From contig CAZYWA010000387.1 of NCBI GenBank assembly GCA_964650975.1, positions 1 through 7,817 of the forward strand: a stretch of DNA of 7,817 nt, read 5' to 3'. The stretch's first letter is position 1, and each line of letters opens with the position of its first letter. The DNA comes from CAZYWA01 sp964650975 [NCBI: uncultured bacterium]. Its GTDB lineage: Bacteria; JADJOY01. The notes below the pieces were generated by a model, which had not been told where the DNA came from, searched no databases, and saw only the letters and a list, made by a program, of their open reading frames with translations. Both the position numbers and the translations under genes were made by a program. Positions 6,497-7,817 of this stretch are shown one piece after another.

Positions 6497-7296
6497 CGTT
6501 GTTGCTCCTCGTTTGGGGCGACGGCCGTTGGCGGCCAGACGCGCCCGGGCAATTCTCCGGCCGTGAGGCGCGCCTCGAGAACCGCCCAGTCGCGGTCCAT
6601 CTGCGCGGCGCGCGCTGGGTCGCGCTCGCGGACCTTGGTCACTTCCGCGTCGAGGCTGCGCATCGCGTGCGGCAGGTTGTTCCCGGCGAGAGAGAGGATG
6701 AGGGACTCGGGAACCAGGCTCAAGATCCCCTTGAGCGCGAGGTCGAAGGTGAAGACGCCGAGCGTTTCGTGGCGGCTCGCGTCCCACAGGAACGACTGAC
6801 TGCCGTCGTTGCGATCGAAGTCGCCGCTCAGCTGTCCCCAGCAGCGCGCGGTCTTCGAGGCGTTCCAGCAACCGGTCATCGTGTAGTGGAAGTTGGGCAG
6901 GAACATCGACACGTCGGCGACCGCGCGAAAGCGCTTGCCGCTGTCCCAGCGCTCGAGCTCCTCGAAGGTCTTGATCTCGGGGTACATCTCGGTCTGGAGC
7001 GTAGGATCGCCGGCCACCCCGAAAAGCTCGGCCGGATTGTGCTCGAGGTAGCCGATCGCGCGCGCCTCGCGATCCTCCTTGGTGCGCTCGACGGTCTGCA
7101 CCACGATCTCGCCCTTCGCGAGCTTCCCGGCCTCTTTCTCGGAGAGATGGACGTCCGCGGCGTCGGGGACCAGGGGCAGCGTGGCTTCGCCGGGCCGGGT
7201 GACGGGCTGCTCGGCGCCGCGCGCGAGGCCCTGACCGGCGAGCCCCGCCATCGCCGCAAATGCTGCGCAAACGAGCCATTGCGCGAGATTTTTCAC
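6493..7296 (-). CDS. Secreted SRPBCC (START/Bet v1-like) protein, paralog 1
   Basis: A 267-residue exported protein and first gene of the operon. The signal peptide spans about 1-27 (MKN, hydrophobic 4-21, cleavage near ARG/AE). The mature domain aligns along its length with the next gene: DVHL (48-51), KGEIVVQTV, KEDREARAIGY, a TLGVF strand, ALKG, LVPES, an LP-initiated long helix, DPARA and AGELPGRVW. SRPBCC proteins usually bind lipids or other hydrophobic molecules; an exported copy would act in the periplasm. Cys143 and Cys152 (in CWNASKTARC) are absent from the paralog and could form a disulfide. The start is GTG at 7296 with only a weak AGG upstream, but it places the signal peptide correctly. 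Its TGA overlaps the next GTG by 4 nt. The C-terminal tail is Glu/Gln-rich. Ligand unknown. Confidence 0.82.
   Translation of the reverse strand: MKNLAQWLVCAAFAAMAGLAGQGLARGAEQPVTRPGEATLPLVPDAADVHLSEKEAGKLAKGEIVVQTVERTKEDREARAIGYLEHNPAELFGVAGDPTLQTEMYPEIKTFEELERWDSGKRFRAVADVSMFLPNFHYTMTGCWNASKTARCWGQLSGDFDRNDGSQSFLWDASRHETLGVFTFDLALKGILSLVPESLILSLAGNNLPHAMRSLDAEVTKVRERDPARAAQMDRDWAVLEARLTAGELPGRVWPPTAVAPNEEQQR
6505..6510 (-). promoter_or_regulatory. Shine-Dalgarno deciding the start of SRPBCC paralog 2
   Basis: The minus strand reads GAGGAG, 8 nt before the GTG at 6496. This is the strongest ribosome site in the operon and lies inside the end of paralog 1. It selects this GTG over upstream starts in the same open frame. 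Confidence 0.75.
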
Positions 7297-7400
7297 GATC
7301 GCGAACCTGGCGTGCCCAGGCGCGCGGTGTCAACGGCGTTGCCTGGACGCCCCTTTCGGGCGAGCGCCATACTCCGTGCTCCCTTGGAGGCTCGACCCCG
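7297..7400. promoter_or_regulatory. Divergent promoter region with dyads
   Basis: This 104-bp gap must hold promoters for both the leftward SRPBCC operon and the rightward acyl-CoA dehydrogenase. I see a near-perfect dyad CAACGGCGTTG (7331-7341), inverted CCAGGC/GCCTGG (7316-7321/7341-7346), CCTGG/CCAGG (7306-7310/7316-7320) and a 5-bp hairpin 7348-7362. Such dyads suit a dimeric repressor, but no regulator gene is present in the window. A CATACT near 7368-7373 could be a plus-strand -10 box, but no matching -35 lies at a normal distance. Promoters are therefore expected but not located. Confidence 0.45.
7386..7390 (+). promoter_or_regulatory. Shine-Dalgarno for acyl-CoA dehydrogenase
   Basis: GGAGG ends 10 nt before the ATG at 7401. 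It supports this start over the in-frame ATG at 7452, which would remove the conserved N-terminal TEEHKMLRDTV region. Confidence 0.7.
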
Positions 7401-7817
7401 ATGCTGCCGCAATCCGATTCGACGCTCTTCGACCCCACCGAGGAGCACAAGATGCTGCGCGACACCGTGCGGGATTTCACCCGCAAGGAGGTCGAGCCGC
7501 AGGCCGACGCGTTCGATCACTCGGGCGAGCTCAATCGCGAGCTGCTTCGCAAGGCGGGCGAGCTCGGCCTGCTCGGCATCACCGTCCCCGCCGTCGACGG
7601 CGGCGCGGGCATGGACGCGGTCGCCGCGGTCATCGTCCATCACGAGCTCGCCAAGTCGGACCCCGGCTTCACGCTCGCCTACCTCGCGCACTCGATGCTG
7701 TTCGTGAACAACTTCTACTGGGCCTCGAACCCGAGTCAGCGCGCCAGGTACCTGCCGAAGGTGGTGAGCGGCGAGTGGATCGCCGGCATGGGCATGACCG
7801 AGCCCGCGGTGGGCACC
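7401..7817 (+). CDS. Acyl-CoA dehydrogenase, N-terminal part (runs off the window)
   Basis: The first 139 residues of an FAD-dependent acyl-CoA dehydrogenase, which would introduce the alpha-beta double bond into an acyl-CoA in the cytoplasm and pass electrons to an electron-transfer flavoprotein. The N-terminal helical domain is clear: TEEHKMLRDTVRDFTRKEVEP (from 13), then LRKAGELGLLGITVP, the HHELAKSDPG helix, RYLPKVVSGEWIAGMGMTEP and the signature region GMTEPAVGT (131-139). Val137 occupies a position where the family signature normally has Gly, Ser, Ala or Asn, a mild oddity. The catalytic glutamate and C-terminal domain lie beyond the edge, so chain-length class cannot be told; isovaleryl-CoA or medium/short-chain types are all possible. 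It is transcribed divergently from the SRPBCC operon. Confidence 0.93.
   Translation, partial: MLPQSDSTLFDPTEEHKMLRDTVRDFTRKEVEPQADAFDHSGELNRELLRKAGELGLLGITVPAVDGGAGMDAVAAVIVHHELAKSDPGFTLAYLAHSMLFVNNFYWASNPSQRARYLPKVVSGEWIAGMGMTEPAVGT

Noticed and set aside
7339-7373. TTGCCT and CATACT as a sigma-70 promoter for the dehydrogenase
   Set aside because: The spacing is 23 bases, outside the usual 16-18, and both boxes are imperfect.
6497-7486. Upstream extension of SRPBCC paralog 2 giving a 604-residue protein
   Set aside because: The extra part reads through paralog 1 out of frame as Arg-rich sequence. The GTG at 6496 has an excellent ribosome site and opens directly into a signal peptide.
1-7817. 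Defence system, mobile element, CRISPR array, tRNA or rRNA
   Set aside because: No transposase, integrase, reverse transcriptase, nuclease or Cas-like protein, no regularly spaced repeats, and no tRNA cloverleaf or rRNA-like sequence was seen.

Overview
The window is strongly G+C-rich and its coding frames show the usual high-GC third-position bias. It carries a lipoprotein-type signal, Sec signal peptides and periplasmic-looking proteins, so a Gram-negative bacterium is likely. The mix of secreted SRPBCC proteins, a GT-C-like membrane protein and an acyl-CoA dehydrogenase would suit a myxobacterial/deltaproteobacterial or related uncultivated lineage. That placement is inference; nothing here fixes the taxon.

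Layout. Four genes lie on the minus strand and one partial gene on the plus strand. Reading leftward from about 7300: two tandem paralogous secreted SRPBCC-fold proteins (7296-6493 and 6496-5672, with a 4-nt GTGA overlap), then a very large polytopic membrane protein of glycosyltransferase-C type (5669-3066, starting 2 nt after the previous stop). These three form a tight, probably translationally coupled operon in which every gene starts with GTG. A 333-bp gap with unusually many inverted repeats (2733-3065) separates the operon from a lipoprotein of the S9 glutamyl endopeptidase type (2732-198). The remaining 197 bases hold no convincing gene but contain several strong hairpins. To the right, a divergent acyl-CoA dehydrogenase begins at 7401 and runs off the window. 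The 104-bp divergent region holds dyads that could be operator sites.

Function. The operon looks like an envelope module: two exported proteins with a fold that usually binds hydrophobic ligands, and a membrane protein of a family that usually transfers sugars from lipid carriers. The peptidase is probably membrane-anchored and degrades peptides outside the cytoplasm. The acyl-CoA dehydrogenase belongs to cytoplasmic acyl-CoA oxidation. No direct functional link between these units is proven by the sequence.

I see no defence system, mobile element, CRISPR array, tRNA or rRNA. The most interesting unexplained parts are the structured gap at 2799-2998, which reads like a small structured RNA with a plus-strand terminator, and the abutting hairpins at 70-159.
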